DNA of 56,024 nucleotides, taken from Candidatus Hydrogenedentota bacterium (GTDB taxonomy: Bacteria > Hydrogenedentota > Hydrogenedentia > Hydrogenedentales > CAITNO01). Below the pieces are notes generated by a model. The model did not search any database, was not told the DNA's origin, and was given only the letters and a program-made list of their open reading frames with translations. Position numbers and translations under genes: made by a program. Location: assembly GCA_012730045.1 (NCBI GenBank), contig JAAYBR010000075.1, forward strand, positions 1 to 56,024, written 5' to 3'. Every line of letters begins with the position of its first letter. Within the stretch, counting starts at the first letter, position 1. This document shows, piece by piece, positions 43,376 to 50,257 of the stretch.

Positions 43376-43567
43376 TCATGGCGTTATGTATACCGTAATG
43401 TCTTTTTGTGTCGGTATGCAAAATGTTTGCGTAGTTGGCAGGGAAAGCCTCTCAGCCCCTCCCCCCCTAGGAAGGACCCGCCATTTTTTCCCAGTGCCCC
43501 AGCAAGGCACCATATAGGCCCATGACGGGCATTTAGTATCTTTTGGGGGTCTGCATACGTCCGGCAT
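43376..43567 (-). CDS. Possible 63-residue protein
   Basis: An open frame with AGGAGG nine bases before its ATG, the best argument for it. The product has four Cys (VCRPPKDTKCPSW, VPCWGTG, TFCIPT), no known domain and unusual composition. It fills most of the otherwise empty 350-bp stretch 43329-43678. The rest of that stretch holds AT-rich patches (ATAAATAGAA and TATAAA on the minus strand, about 43590-43610) that could be its promoter. It could also be chance. Confidence 0.35.
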   Translation of the reverse strand: MPDVCRPPKDTKCPSWAYMVPCWGTGKKWRVLPRGGGAERLSLPTTQTFCIPTQKDITVYITP

Positions 43568-43678
43568 GTTTGCGCGCCTCCTGCGGCTTTATACGGCGTT
43601 CTATTTATCCGGCGGGGGGTTGGACCCCGACCGGGGGAGAGGCATAAAGGGCCTTCCCAGACGAAGCGACTGAAAGCG

Positions 43679-44290
43679 TTAGTTGATGGGCACCGTCGCG
43701 CCTCGCAGGCGCAACACCACCTCATGCAGAAGCGGCGCAGAACCGGGGAGAGATACGCGGGACACGCGGCACCGTGCAATCAGGTCTACGGCGTGATCGG
43801 GCAGCAGCTCGGCCAGCGCGCGGTATTCACTTTCAGCGGCAGCGGTGCGCGGGCTACCGAGTTCGTCCGCGCCGATGGCGGCGGCGCGCTGTAGCAGGTC
43901 CACAGCCTCGCGCACCATGTCACGGCGGGCACCCTCGGCGGCCAGCGCGGCGCGGTGGTCTTCGGTCTGCGCGTCACGGAACGGGCTTCCGGGACGGTGG
44001 GCACCTTCGGCCAGGTCGCGCAGCACGGCGGCAAGGTCGGACTCCAGAAGGGAAACGGCCATGCGCCGGGACTCGCGGTCAGCTTGGGCGGCTTCCCAGC
44101 GGGTGCGCGGCGTCTCCGGGTCTTTCGTGTTCATGCGCAATTCATGCTGATACGCCGTCCACAATTTGGCGGCGTTGGCTTCGGCCTGGGCCAGTAGCGC
44201 GCGGGCGTCTCGGAGGCGGTCGGCGGTGGCGTGGACTTCGGCGGGCATGAAGTGATCAGCGCGGGCGGTCTGTTTGGTCTTAGCGGTCAT
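43679..44290 (-). CDS. Hypothetical coiled-coil element protein
   Basis: A 203-residue Ala/Glu/Arg-rich protein, predicted mostly helical with heptad-like stretches (ADRLRDARALLAQAEANAAK, DRESRRMAVSLLESDLAAVL). It has no recognised motif. AAGGA lies eight bases before the ATG. It follows a 25-bp gap after an 86-residue gene and belongs to the element's minus-strand operon. Scaffold-like or DNA-binding roles are possible but not supported by a motif. Confidence 0.65.
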   Translation of the reverse strand: MTAKTKQTARADHFMPAEVHATADRLRDARALLAQAEANAAKLWTAYQHELRMNTKDPETPRTRWEAAQADRESRRMAVSLLESDLAAVLRDLAEGAHRPGSPFRDAQTEDHRAALAAEGARRDMVREAVDLLQRAAAIGADELGSPRTAAAESEYRALAELLPDHAVDLIARCRVSRVSLPGSAPLLHEVVLRLRGATVPIN

Positions 44291-44314
44291 TGTTAGATTC
44301 CTTTCAGTTGATGA

Positions 44315-44575
44315 TCAGCGGCACAAAAAAATCTTGGCTTCGGCTTCAAGGCACTGGGCACGCGACAGGCGCGGTCGGAACGGCTGGCCATGGATTCCAC
44401 ACCACGGCAGCAGGCGCAGAAACTTTTCCGTTTCCTCCTGGGCGGTCAATTCGCCGTCAAGGTCCAGACCAAACAGACCGGAGGGCGGCGGGGTCGGCTT
44501 ACCAATGGGGCGCGGCCTCGGCGGGTCATTCGGTTGTGGAGGATGCGCGGCAAAATGGGGGTTAGCATGGGTCAT
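44315..44575 (-). CDS. Hypothetical 86-residue element protein
   Basis: A Pro-rich N-terminal third, then a segment GLFGLDLDGELTAQEETEKF and a C-terminal Arg/Cys region. AAGGA stands seven bases before the ATG. Its start overlaps the end of the gene upstream by 14 nt, so it is part of the operon. It has no known domain. Confidence 0.6.
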   Translation of the reverse strand: MTHANPHFAAHPPQPNDPPRPRPIGKPTPPPSGLFGLDLDGELTAQEETEKFLRLLPWCGIHGQPFRPRLSRAQCLEAEAKIFLCR

Positions 44576-44825
44576 TGTGGTTTCCTTTCACGGCTTGCCC
44601 GTTCTGGCCTGTTTCCGGCCCTTGGGGCGTTTTTAGGGTTTCAGCGGATACAGACAAGGCCTCGGAGGTGATCGCGCCTCTACGGGCCTCTGCGGCGGTT
44701 TCTTTTTCCACGCGGCGCGCGACTTCGGCGCGGAGCTGGGCGACAACGGCGCGGACTTCATAGAACGGGCGGCCAGCAGCTTCCATGCGGGCGACTTCGG
44801 CGCGGAGTTCGGTTTCCCTGTTCAC
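44562..44825 (-). CDS. Hypothetical 87-residue helical element protein
   Basis: The GTG start overlaps the stop of the nuclease-like gene (GTGA), with GGAGGTGAG just before it. The first 55 residues are an amphipathic, Glu/Arg-rich helix (RETELRAEVARMEAAG) and the rest is polar. It has no recognised family. The tight coupling to the neighbour suggests a small partner protein. Confidence 0.6.
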   Translation of the reverse strand: MNRETELRAEVARMEAAGRPFYEVRAVVAQLRAEVARRVEKETAAEARRGAITSEALSVSAETLKTPQGPETGQNGQAVKGNHNDPC

Positions 44826-45595
44826 AGCCTCACCTCCAAGACGCGCGCGGACGGACACGCGGCCCGCACTTCGGCGACAGGGACCGGGACGGAGACGGTG
44901 GTGTAATCCGCGTTCCGCGCCAGACGGGCCCCGAAGTGATCAGCCCATTGCAAGCCGTGCTTCCGCCATGCTCCGTAAAGCTCGTGGCCATTGACAGACA
45001 GGCACCTCTTGGGGGTCGGCAAGTAGTACAGGAACACCCGGGCGGGGCGGTCCTGAATCCACCCCGGCCAGACACGGCGCGGGCCGATGTGCGCAAGCTC
45101 CACCAGAACGTCTGACAGCCGTTTCCTGTACGGCCTGATTTTGAGCTGGCACGGGACAAGGCGCGGTTCCCCGGTGACGGCCAGCCAGTAATCAACCCCG
45201 TCTTTATCCTCCCTCAATGTGGCGGGCTTGTACTCCATGAATCCCGGGACCGTTTGCCGGAACAGGCTGGCCAGTTGGCACGGCCCAAGAGTTCCGGCCC
45301 GAAGCTGGGAACCGAAGTCATGGACGGCCCGACAGCCGGACGCCTCCGGCGTCCCGGCGGCGGGGCCTGCCTCCATGTCTTGGGCCGACGGGCGAGACGC
45401 TGAAAGCGTTCGTCCGTCCGGCCCTCTTCCGTTTCCGGAACGGTGCGCCACCTCTTGCGCACCTTCCGGAACAGGGGGGTTCTTAGGGGGGATTTCTCCC
45501 TCTCTCACGTCGTATGCGGTTGCGGTTTCTTTAAGGCCCGCGTACGCCGTTCCGTCTGTATTGTTATACTGATAGGGGTCAGAATGGGCAATCAT
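44822..45595 (-). CDS. Putative PD-(D/E)xK nuclease-like protein
   Basis: A 257-residue protein. The first 100 residues are Pro/Gly-rich and variable. The rest carries KDGVDYW (131-137) and PCQLKIR (148-154), matching the D...(E/Q)xK core of restriction-like nucleases, followed by VELAHIG, PGWIQDRPARVFLYYLP and HELYGAWRK. This order is common in phage and plasmid Holliday-type or recombination nucleases. The ATG at 45595 has GGAGG upstream and overlaps the ATPase gene by 17 nt. The fold is inferred from motif order only. Confidence 0.5.
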   Translation of the reverse strand: MIAHSDPYQYNNTDGTAYAGLKETATAYDVREGEIPPKNPPVPEGAQEVAHRSGNGRGPDGRTLSASRPSAQDMEAGPAAGTPEASGCRAVHDFGSQLRAGTLGPCQLASLFRQTVPGFMEYKPATLREDKDGVDYWLAVTGEPRLVPCQLKIRPYRKRLSDVLVELAHIGPRRVWPGWIQDRPARVFLYYLPTPKRCLSVNGHELYGAWRKHGLQWADHFGARLARNADYTTVSVPVPVAEVRAACPSARVLEVRL

Positions 45596-47162
45596 TGTCC
45601 GCCACCTCCCCCATGCTCTGGAATGTTCCAGTGGGAACAATCGCCTCATAGGCCCTTCCACCGCCCTCCGGTGTCCGCTGTTCCCTGCGGACAAGGCGGT
45701 GAGCTTCGGCGGTTTTGAGAGCTTCCAGCGCGTGCGCGGGTGTCCAGTCCAAAGCGTCTGTCAGTTCCCGGCCAGCGTTGCGCTGGTTTCGGATACCCGA
45801 TTCCGTGACGGCGGCGCGGGGGTTGTCGCGTAGCCACTGGACAAGCTCATGCGCGGCCTGTTCGGCGTTGCGGCGGGTGTCCACCTCAACAAGCGCGCCG
45901 TGCTCCGTCCTTTCCAGCGCGACATGCGCACCGGGTCCGTAGCTGTTTTTCACGATTCCCAGGAACAGGCCTTTTCTGTCCTCACGGGCCAGAAGGGCTA
46001 CCCAACGAGACCGACATGTCAGAGCACTTCCACCACGCGCGGCGTGCTGGTCGGCACGGCCTCCGGCTGCGGCACTAAGTTTGTTGACGTGGTGACTCAC
46101 TACCACGGCGCACCCGGTAGACTCGGCCAGACGCGCCAGCTCCTGGGCTATGGCGTTCATGCTCCCGTTGTCGTTTTCCTGAATCTCCATAATGGACGCC
46201 AGCGGGTCAAGAAAAAGCACGTCCGGTTTATTCTGGCGCACCCATTGCCGGAGCTTTTCGTATGCCGCAGTCTGTACGACGGCCCCGTTTTCCGACAGAG
46301 TGAACAGGGTTCCCATGTCATTGAACACGGCAAGACGGCCCTCATTGAACGCCTCGCGGAGAGCGTTCTGCGGGACGCGGGAGTATGCGCACAAGGTAAG
46401 CAGTCGCTTGCGGACAATCTCGCGCGAATCTTCAGCGGCGACAACGGCGACACGCAACGGACGGGCGGGTGCGAAGCTCGGCCAGACAGTGAAGCCTGTC
46501 GCGCTGGACACGGCCAGCGTTAGAACACAATGAGACTTCCCGAGGCCACTGTCACCTAAGAGCACGCCGAACGTTCCCGGCGGTGGACCGTTCCGGAAAA
46601 GCGGTTCCGGCGGTTCCGGCGCGCCGAGAATGTCAGACGGCACAAGGCCCTCGTCTGCGGACCCGGTGGTGAGTTCCACCACGCGCGCGGCCAGCGCGGC
46701 GGCGTCTGCGGTGTCTCCGTTCCGCAGGCACCCGGCCAGCAACGCGGCGGTCCGTTCGGCGTCACGGGCACGGGCGGCGGCGGCAACGTCCCGCGCGTAT
46801 GCGGGCGCATGGCATGAGGTCGGCGCGGAATCTGTCAGGGCGGACACCTGCTCGGCATTTGGGGCCAGCGGTCCCCCATGCGCCCGGAGGTACTCCGTCA
46901 CCGTGGCGGGGTCAACAGGTTTCCCGGAGTCGGCAAGGTCAACAATCGCGGTCCAGACCTCGCGGTGTTGGCCGACGGCGAAGGGGTCCTTTGTCGCCTC
47001 CAAGATTCCGCGCACCTCCGGCAAGGCGCGGTCCGGGGAGAGTAGCAGGGCTCCCAGCAGGGCGCGCTCAGCCTCAACAGGCGGCTGGCTTTCGGCGGGG
47101 GCGAAACTGGCGCGGACAATCCGCGAAAGGTCTGAATCTTGGGACATTACAGCGGCAGACAT
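45579..47162 (-). CDS. DnaB-N and RepA-like replication ATPase
   Basis: A 527-residue protein. Residues about 28-130 look like the DnaB N-terminal domain (EAERALLGALLLSPD, then DPATVTEYLRAHGG). A RecA/RepA-type ATPase follows: Walker A GDSGLGKS (203-210), VAVVAAEDS, Walker B PDVLFLDPLASI and the motif VVVSHHVNK. A winged-helix-like tail ends it (TESGIRNQRNAGRELTDALD). It most likely unwinds or initiates DNA replication for the element. The ATG at 47162 has GGAGG seven bases upstream and overlaps the ParB-like gene by 16 nt. Confidence 0.8.
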   Translation of the reverse strand: MSAAVMSQDSDLSRIVRASFAPAESQPPVEAERALLGALLLSPDRALPEVRGILEATKDPFAVGQHREVWTAIVDLADSGKPVDPATVTEYLRAHGGPLAPNAEQVSALTDSAPTSCHAPAYARDVAAAARARDAERTAALLAGCLRNGDTADAAALAARVVELTTGSADEGLVPSDILGAPEPPEPLFRNGPPPGTFGVLLGDSGLGKSHCVLTLAVSSATGFTVWPSFAPARPLRVAVVAAEDSREIVRKRLLTLCAYSRVPQNALREAFNEGRLAVFNDMGTLFTLSENGAVVQTAAYEKLRQWVRQNKPDVLFLDPLASIMEIQENDNGSMNAIAQELARLAESTGCAVVVSHHVNKLSAAAGGRADQHAARGGSALTCRSRWVALLAREDRKGLFLGIVKNSYGPGAHVALERTEHGALVEVDTRRNAEQAAHELVQWLRDNPRAAVTESGIRNQRNAGRELTDALDWTPAHALEALKTAEAHRLVRREQRTPEGGGRAYEAIVPTGTFQSMGEVADNDCPF

Positions 47163-48232
47163 TTGAAGCCCTCCGCCTCGAATCCGACAGACACGCGCGG
47201 GCCGTCCGTCCATGACTCAACCTTCTGCCAAAACTCGGAAAGGGCTCCTGTCTCTCGGGTGCTCTGCGGTCCCCCATTGACCCATTCCGGCGCCCCGATA
47301 GGGGCGTAGAAAACAATGTCCGTGTCCGTGGACACGCCGTCCACCTTCACCACGGCCTCGCGCCTAACAGTGAACATGCAGGACGGGGGAACGCCGAACC
47401 AATCACGAAACAGGCAAAGCCCGTCATTCATGCGTTCATTGGGAACCACGACAAAGGCATGGAAGCATTCTTCCGTGTCTGGAAATTCAAGGCGGCGGAG
47501 CGTCTTGTGCTCCATGTTCCAGTCGGGGTAAATCGCCAGAACCCGGAAGTCATAGACGGGTCGCGCGTCCTCTTTTTTCTTTCGTTCCGCCTTCTTCACC
47601 TGCTGGTCAGCGGCGTTCAATGAGACTTCCCCGGCCCTCACCTTTTCCAGAAGCTCGGGGGCCTCCTGCTGGATTTTCTTGGCGGTGGCGACAGAGCGGG
47701 CGGACACACCCAGCATTGCAGCCGCGTCGTCTGCGGCGCGGTGCTCCCTCTCCGTCTCGGGATTGCCTCCGTGCAAATTTGCACTATCCCTATCGGGCGT
47801 CTTTCCAGGCCTTCCCTTGCCTCCGATTGTTGCGCCCTTTTTGGCGCCCTCAACCTTTCTTTCCCGCGCCTCCGGTTCCAGCAGGGGCAAGACGTCTGTT
47901 GCTATTGCGGCCCGCTGTCCGGGGGTGAGGTGGCGGCGGTGAAGGTTCCACGACAGAACGTCTAGGACAGGCTGCGTGCCAACGTAGGACGTGACGCGCG
48001 GTTCCACGTCCGCCAGAAGGCAGGCGCGGTATCTGTTGCGCCCGTCTAGGATTTTCCCCTGGTAGACAACAATGTCCTCGCGCTGGCCGTTCTCGTTTAT
48101 GTCTTTTGCGAGTTCGGCCAGGTCGGCGTCAGACATGAGCGGGAACAGTTCCGCGATTGGGTGGTCCGTGTACTCGTACACGCCACCCCTTTTTTCCTGC
48201 TTGACTTCTTGGGCGTGATCAGTTAGACTCAT
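47147..48232 (-). CDS. ParB-like protein fused to a degenerate MT-A70 methyltransferase domain
   Basis: A 361-residue protein. The N-terminal ParB/sulfiredoxin domain has HPIAELFPLMSDADLAELA and the nucleotide-site motif DGRNRYRAC. An HTH segment (AAMLGVSARSVATAKKI) and a charged helix follow. The last 130 residues resemble phage ParB-MT-A70 DNA adenine methylases: FRVLAIYPDWNM takes the DPPW position, then AFVVVPNERMNDGLCLFRDWFGV. The catalytic DPPW is YPDW, so the enzyme is probably inactive. The start ATG has GGAGG seven bases upstream. Role inferred: DNA binding or partition for the element. Confidence 0.72.
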   Translation of the reverse strand: MSLTDHAQEVKQEKRGGVYEYTDHPIAELFPLMSDADLAELAKDINENGQREDIVVYQGKILDGRNRYRACLLADVEPRVTSYVGTQPVLDVLSWNLHRRHLTPGQRAAIATDVLPLLEPEARERKVEGAKKGATIGGKGRPGKTPDRDSANLHGGNPETEREHRAADDAAAMLGVSARSVATAKKIQQEAPELLEKVRAGEVSLNAADQQVKKAERKKKEDARPVYDFRVLAIYPDWNMEHKTLRRLEFPDTEECFHAFVVVPNERMNDGLCLFRDWFGVPPSCMFTVRREAVVKVDGVSTDTDIVFYAPIGAPEWVNGGPQSTRETGALSEFWQKVESWTDGPRVSVGFEAEGFKCLPL

Positions 48233-48290
48233 TTTGTTACCTCCGTCCCGGGAACGCACAATCAGGGAACCCGGCGACATTCTGGCCTCG

Positions 48291-48506
48291 CTAGTTACAG
48301 CTGGCGGGGCCTTTTCTTTTTGCCCCTGGAGTTACAGCCCCGGAGGCGGATTCAAATCCGACGGCCAGCGCGGCCAGCGCCTCGCGGGATATGCGCAAGT
48401 CGCGCCCAAGACGGACAGCGGCCAGCCGCCCGGAGGCAACCAAGCGGTAAACTGTAACCGGGGAACATTGAAGTTCTTCGGCGACTTGGGCAACCCGTAA
48501 ATACAT
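48291..48506 (-). CDS. Excisionase-like HTH DNA-binding protein
   Basis: A 71-residue protein of the helix-turn-helix type found in AlpA, Xis and MerR-like small regulators: MYLRVAQVAEELQCSPVTVYR, then GRLAAVRLGRDLRISREALAAL. AGGAG precedes the ATG. As the first gene of the minus operon next to the right attachment site, it may direct excision or switch transcription. Confidence 0.8.
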   Translation of the reverse strand: MYLRVAQVAEELQCSPVTVYRLVASGRLAAVRLGRDLRISREALAALAVGFESASGAVTPGAKRKGPASCN

Positions 48507-48646
48507 TTGCTGTCTCCTATTCTGTACTACCTTAGCCTAACATGTCCAAAGTGTATCAGACACCCCCTGTAAAAATCAAGTGACACCAGCCGTTTCAGGG
48601 CCTGATAAAACCCTAAAATTAGGACGTTACCAGACACCCGGGGAGG

Positions 48647-48662
48647 GTAAAGCGCGCTTTAC
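48647..48662. promoter_or_regulatory. Operator-like perfect palindrome (copy 1)
   Basis: GTAAAGCGCGCTTTAC is a perfect 16-bp palindrome ending one base before the -35 hexamer at 48664. A near-identical copy (14/16) is at 43342-43357. This pattern suggests a dimeric repressor. Confidence 0.6.
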
Positions 48663-48663
48663 A

Positions 48664-48692
48664 TTGACACGGGACGGCGGAAACGGTAGACT
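48664..48692 (+). promoter_or_regulatory. Near-consensus sigma70 promoter facing the right tRNA copy
   Basis: TTGACA, 17-base spacer, TAGACT on the plus strand. No gene lies between it and the tRNA at 48847, so it would supply a promoter for the right tRNA copy or make a short RNA. Confidence 0.65.
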
Positions 48693-48845
48693 GAACGCCG
48701 ACAATTGAACAGACCGGGTTGAATGTGTGCCCAAAAAGTGTGCCAAAACAGGCCGAAAACTTGGGCATTATTCACTACTGGCGATAGTTGAATTAGAACA
48801 GGGCGGCATATTCTAAACGCTTGATAATGCGGCGTTTATAACTTA

Positions 48846-48935
48846 TGCCCGGGTGGTGGAATTGGCAGACACGCTAGACTAAGGATCTAGTCCCTCACGG
48901 GGTGCGAGTTCAAGTCTCGCCTCGGGCACCATTTC
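48846..48935 (+). repeat. attR: 90-bp direct repeat containing tRNA-Leu
   Basis: Identical to 41438-41527; sequences diverge immediately outside. This is the right attachment site of the element. Confidence 0.92.
48847..48931 (+). tRNA. tRNA-Leu (anticodon AAG), right copy
   Basis: Identical over all 85 nt to the tRNA at 41439, with encoded CCA and a complete cloverleaf. It lies at the right end of the mobile element and is followed by a strong terminator that belongs to the chromosome. Confidence 0.95.
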
Positions 48936-48944
48936 AGACAATGA

Positions 48945-48979
48945 AAGCCTCCGCAACGCGTTGCGGAGGCTTCTTCTTT
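48945..48979 (+). terminator. Bidirectional Rho-independent terminator
   Basis: AAGCCTCCGCAA, loop CGCG, TTGCGGAGGCTT: a 28-bp perfect palindrome giving a 12-bp stem, followed by CTTCTTT on the plus strand and TTTCATT on the minus strand. It ends the tRNA transcript and also the oxidoreductase operon that stops at 48989. Confidence 0.88.
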
Positions 48980-48988
48980 GCCGGGGGA

Positions 48989-50257
48989 TCACACCGGGTT
49001 GGTGTAGATGCGCGCCGGTCCGGCGTAGGGGTCGAAGACCGTGATGCCGTTCCGGTTGAAGATGGCCGTCACGGGCGCGCCGAGGCCCTTTTCCAGGTAT
49101 TCGTGGTTGCGCCGGACCACCTCGCGGGCGGCGTGCACGATGAGCACGGAGACGCGGGCCTGTTCGGCGTTGGGATAGTGGGGGGCCAGCTCGTCCAGGG
49201 TTTTCCCCAGGAACTTCATTTCCGCCACCTTTTCCACACAGACCACGAGGCTGTCCACGCCGTAGCCGACATAGGCGGGCGGGCCGCTTTCCCGGGGCAC
49301 GTCGCGGGTGAAGTGGGTGTTGGCCGTGCGCATGCCCCCGCCCCGGTGCAGAAAGCGCAGGCCCCGGTACTGGCTGTCGGACTCCACCAGCCCGTCGGTG
49401 CCGAAAAGCTGGCTCTCCTGGTTGACCGGCCCCTCAAAACCCTCCGGCAGGATCCAGCTGTTGATGAAGTCAATGCTCATGCCATTGTCGAACTGGACCT
49501 TCACCTGCACGGCGTCGAACGCGTCCAGGTTGAAGTCGCGGCGGAGCTTCTTTTTCTGGCCGACGGCGTGGAGGGACACGGGCTTGACGCCGAAGTAGGC
49601 GACATAGAGGTCGGTCCAGTGGCAGCCCACATAGCTGAAGGGGTCGCTCTTCCCGGCCCACTTCGCGAAGGCCCCGGTGGACACTGACAGCGGCTCCTCC
49701 AGCACGGCGCGCCCGTAGAGCGGGTCGCCGATGCGGTTTGCGATGTCGTCGCGCAGGCGCAGGTGGTCGGGGTCGTAGCGCTTGTGCATGTCCACGCCCA
49801 CGATGCGGTTGGCCTTCCGCGCCGCCACGAGCACCGCGTCCGCCTCGTTGGCGTCCAGCGTCATGGGCTTTTCCGTGATGACGTGGACGCCGCGCTCCAG
49901 CGCCGCCAGGATGGGCGCCGTGTGCAGGTGGTCCGGCGTGGCCACGGCGAGGATGTCGAGGTCGGGGAAGCCGTTCAGAAGGTCCACCCAGGGGGTCTCG
50001 CCGTGGTACAGGGCGAAGTCCGGGCCGTGCGCGGCGAACTCCTCCCGCTTGCGCAGGCCGCTGGCCTCGGTGTTCGTGGCGAGGGCGACGAAATTCACGC
50101 GGATGTCGCCCAGTTCCCGGGCGCGGTCATCCAGCCCGAGACGTCCCAGCCAGGGTGGCAGGCCGCCGCGCTGGAGCTGGGCATAGGTGCGCAGATGCAC
50201 GTCGCCGCCGAACATGCCGGCGCCGACGAGTCCTATGGTGAGGACACGTTCCGTCAT
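48989..50257 (-). CDS. Gfo/Idh/MocA-family oxidoreductase
   Basis: A 422-residue NAD(P)-dependent oxidoreductase for sugars or sugar derivatives. The Rossmann motif is GLVGAGMFGGDVH, then VATPDHLHTAPILAAL and the family signature TEKPMTL, with DMHKRYDP further on. It is longer than usual because of extra N-terminal residues (about 35-60). The ATG overlaps the parvulin stop (ATGA). The open frame extends upstream but inside the neighbour. The substrate is unknown. Confidence 0.88.
   Translation of the reverse strand: MTERVLTIGLVGAGMFGGDVHLRTYAQLQRGGLPPWLGRLGLDDRARELGDIRVNFVALATNTEASGLRKREEFAAHGPDFALYHGETPWVDLLNGFPDLDILAVATPDHLHTAPILAALERGVHVITEKPMTLDANEADAVLVAARKANRIVGVDMHKRYDPDHLRLRDDIANRIGDPLYGRAVLEEPLSVSTGAFAKWAGKSDPFSYVGCHWTDLYVAYFGVKPVSLHAVGQKKKLRRDFNLDAFDAVQVKVQFDNGMSIDFINSWILPEGFEGPVNQESQLFGTDGLVESDSQYRGLRFLHRGGGMRTANTHFTRDVPRESGPPAYVGYGVDSLVVCVEKVAEMKFLGKTLDELAPHYPNAEQARVSVLIVHAAREVVRRNHEYLEKGLGAPVTAIFNRNGITVFDPYAGPARIYTNPV

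Larger units (their letters stand above)
48507..48845. other. Non-coding right arm of the element
   Basis: A 339-bp gap with no credible gene. It contains two CAGACACCC repeats 74 bp apart (48557-48565, 48631-48639), the 16-bp palindrome, a strong plus-strand promoter and a tandem pair GTGTGCCC/GTGTGCCA (48725-48748). TTGATT-18-TACACT on the minus strand (about 48551-48580) may drive the xis-like operon. These look like integrase/excisionase arm sites and operators. Confidence 0.55.
41438..48935. mobile_element. 7.4-kb integrative element in a tRNA-Leu gene
   Basis: Bounded by 90-bp direct repeats that include a full tRNA-Leu, with a tyrosine integrase next to the left repeat. A convergent operon (minus strand) starts from an excisionase-like gene near the right repeat and runs through ParB/MT-A70, a DnaB-N/RepA-like ATPase, a putative nuclease and small proteins. 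No structural phage genes, terminase, relaxase or cargo such as resistance were found. It resembles a phage satellite or an integrated replicon. Excision would leave one repeat and restore the tRNA unit. Confidence 0.9.

Noticed and set aside
43384-43779. A 131-codon minus-strand frame overlapping the coiled-coil gene
   Set aside because: It overlaps 43679-44290 in another frame and lacks a ribosome site. The shorter frame 43376-43567 is a better candidate, though still doubtful.
41438-48935. Calling the element a complete prophage
   Set aside because: No capsid, portal, terminase, tail or lysis gene could be recognised. Its size (7.4 kb) and gene content fit a satellite or integrated replicon better.
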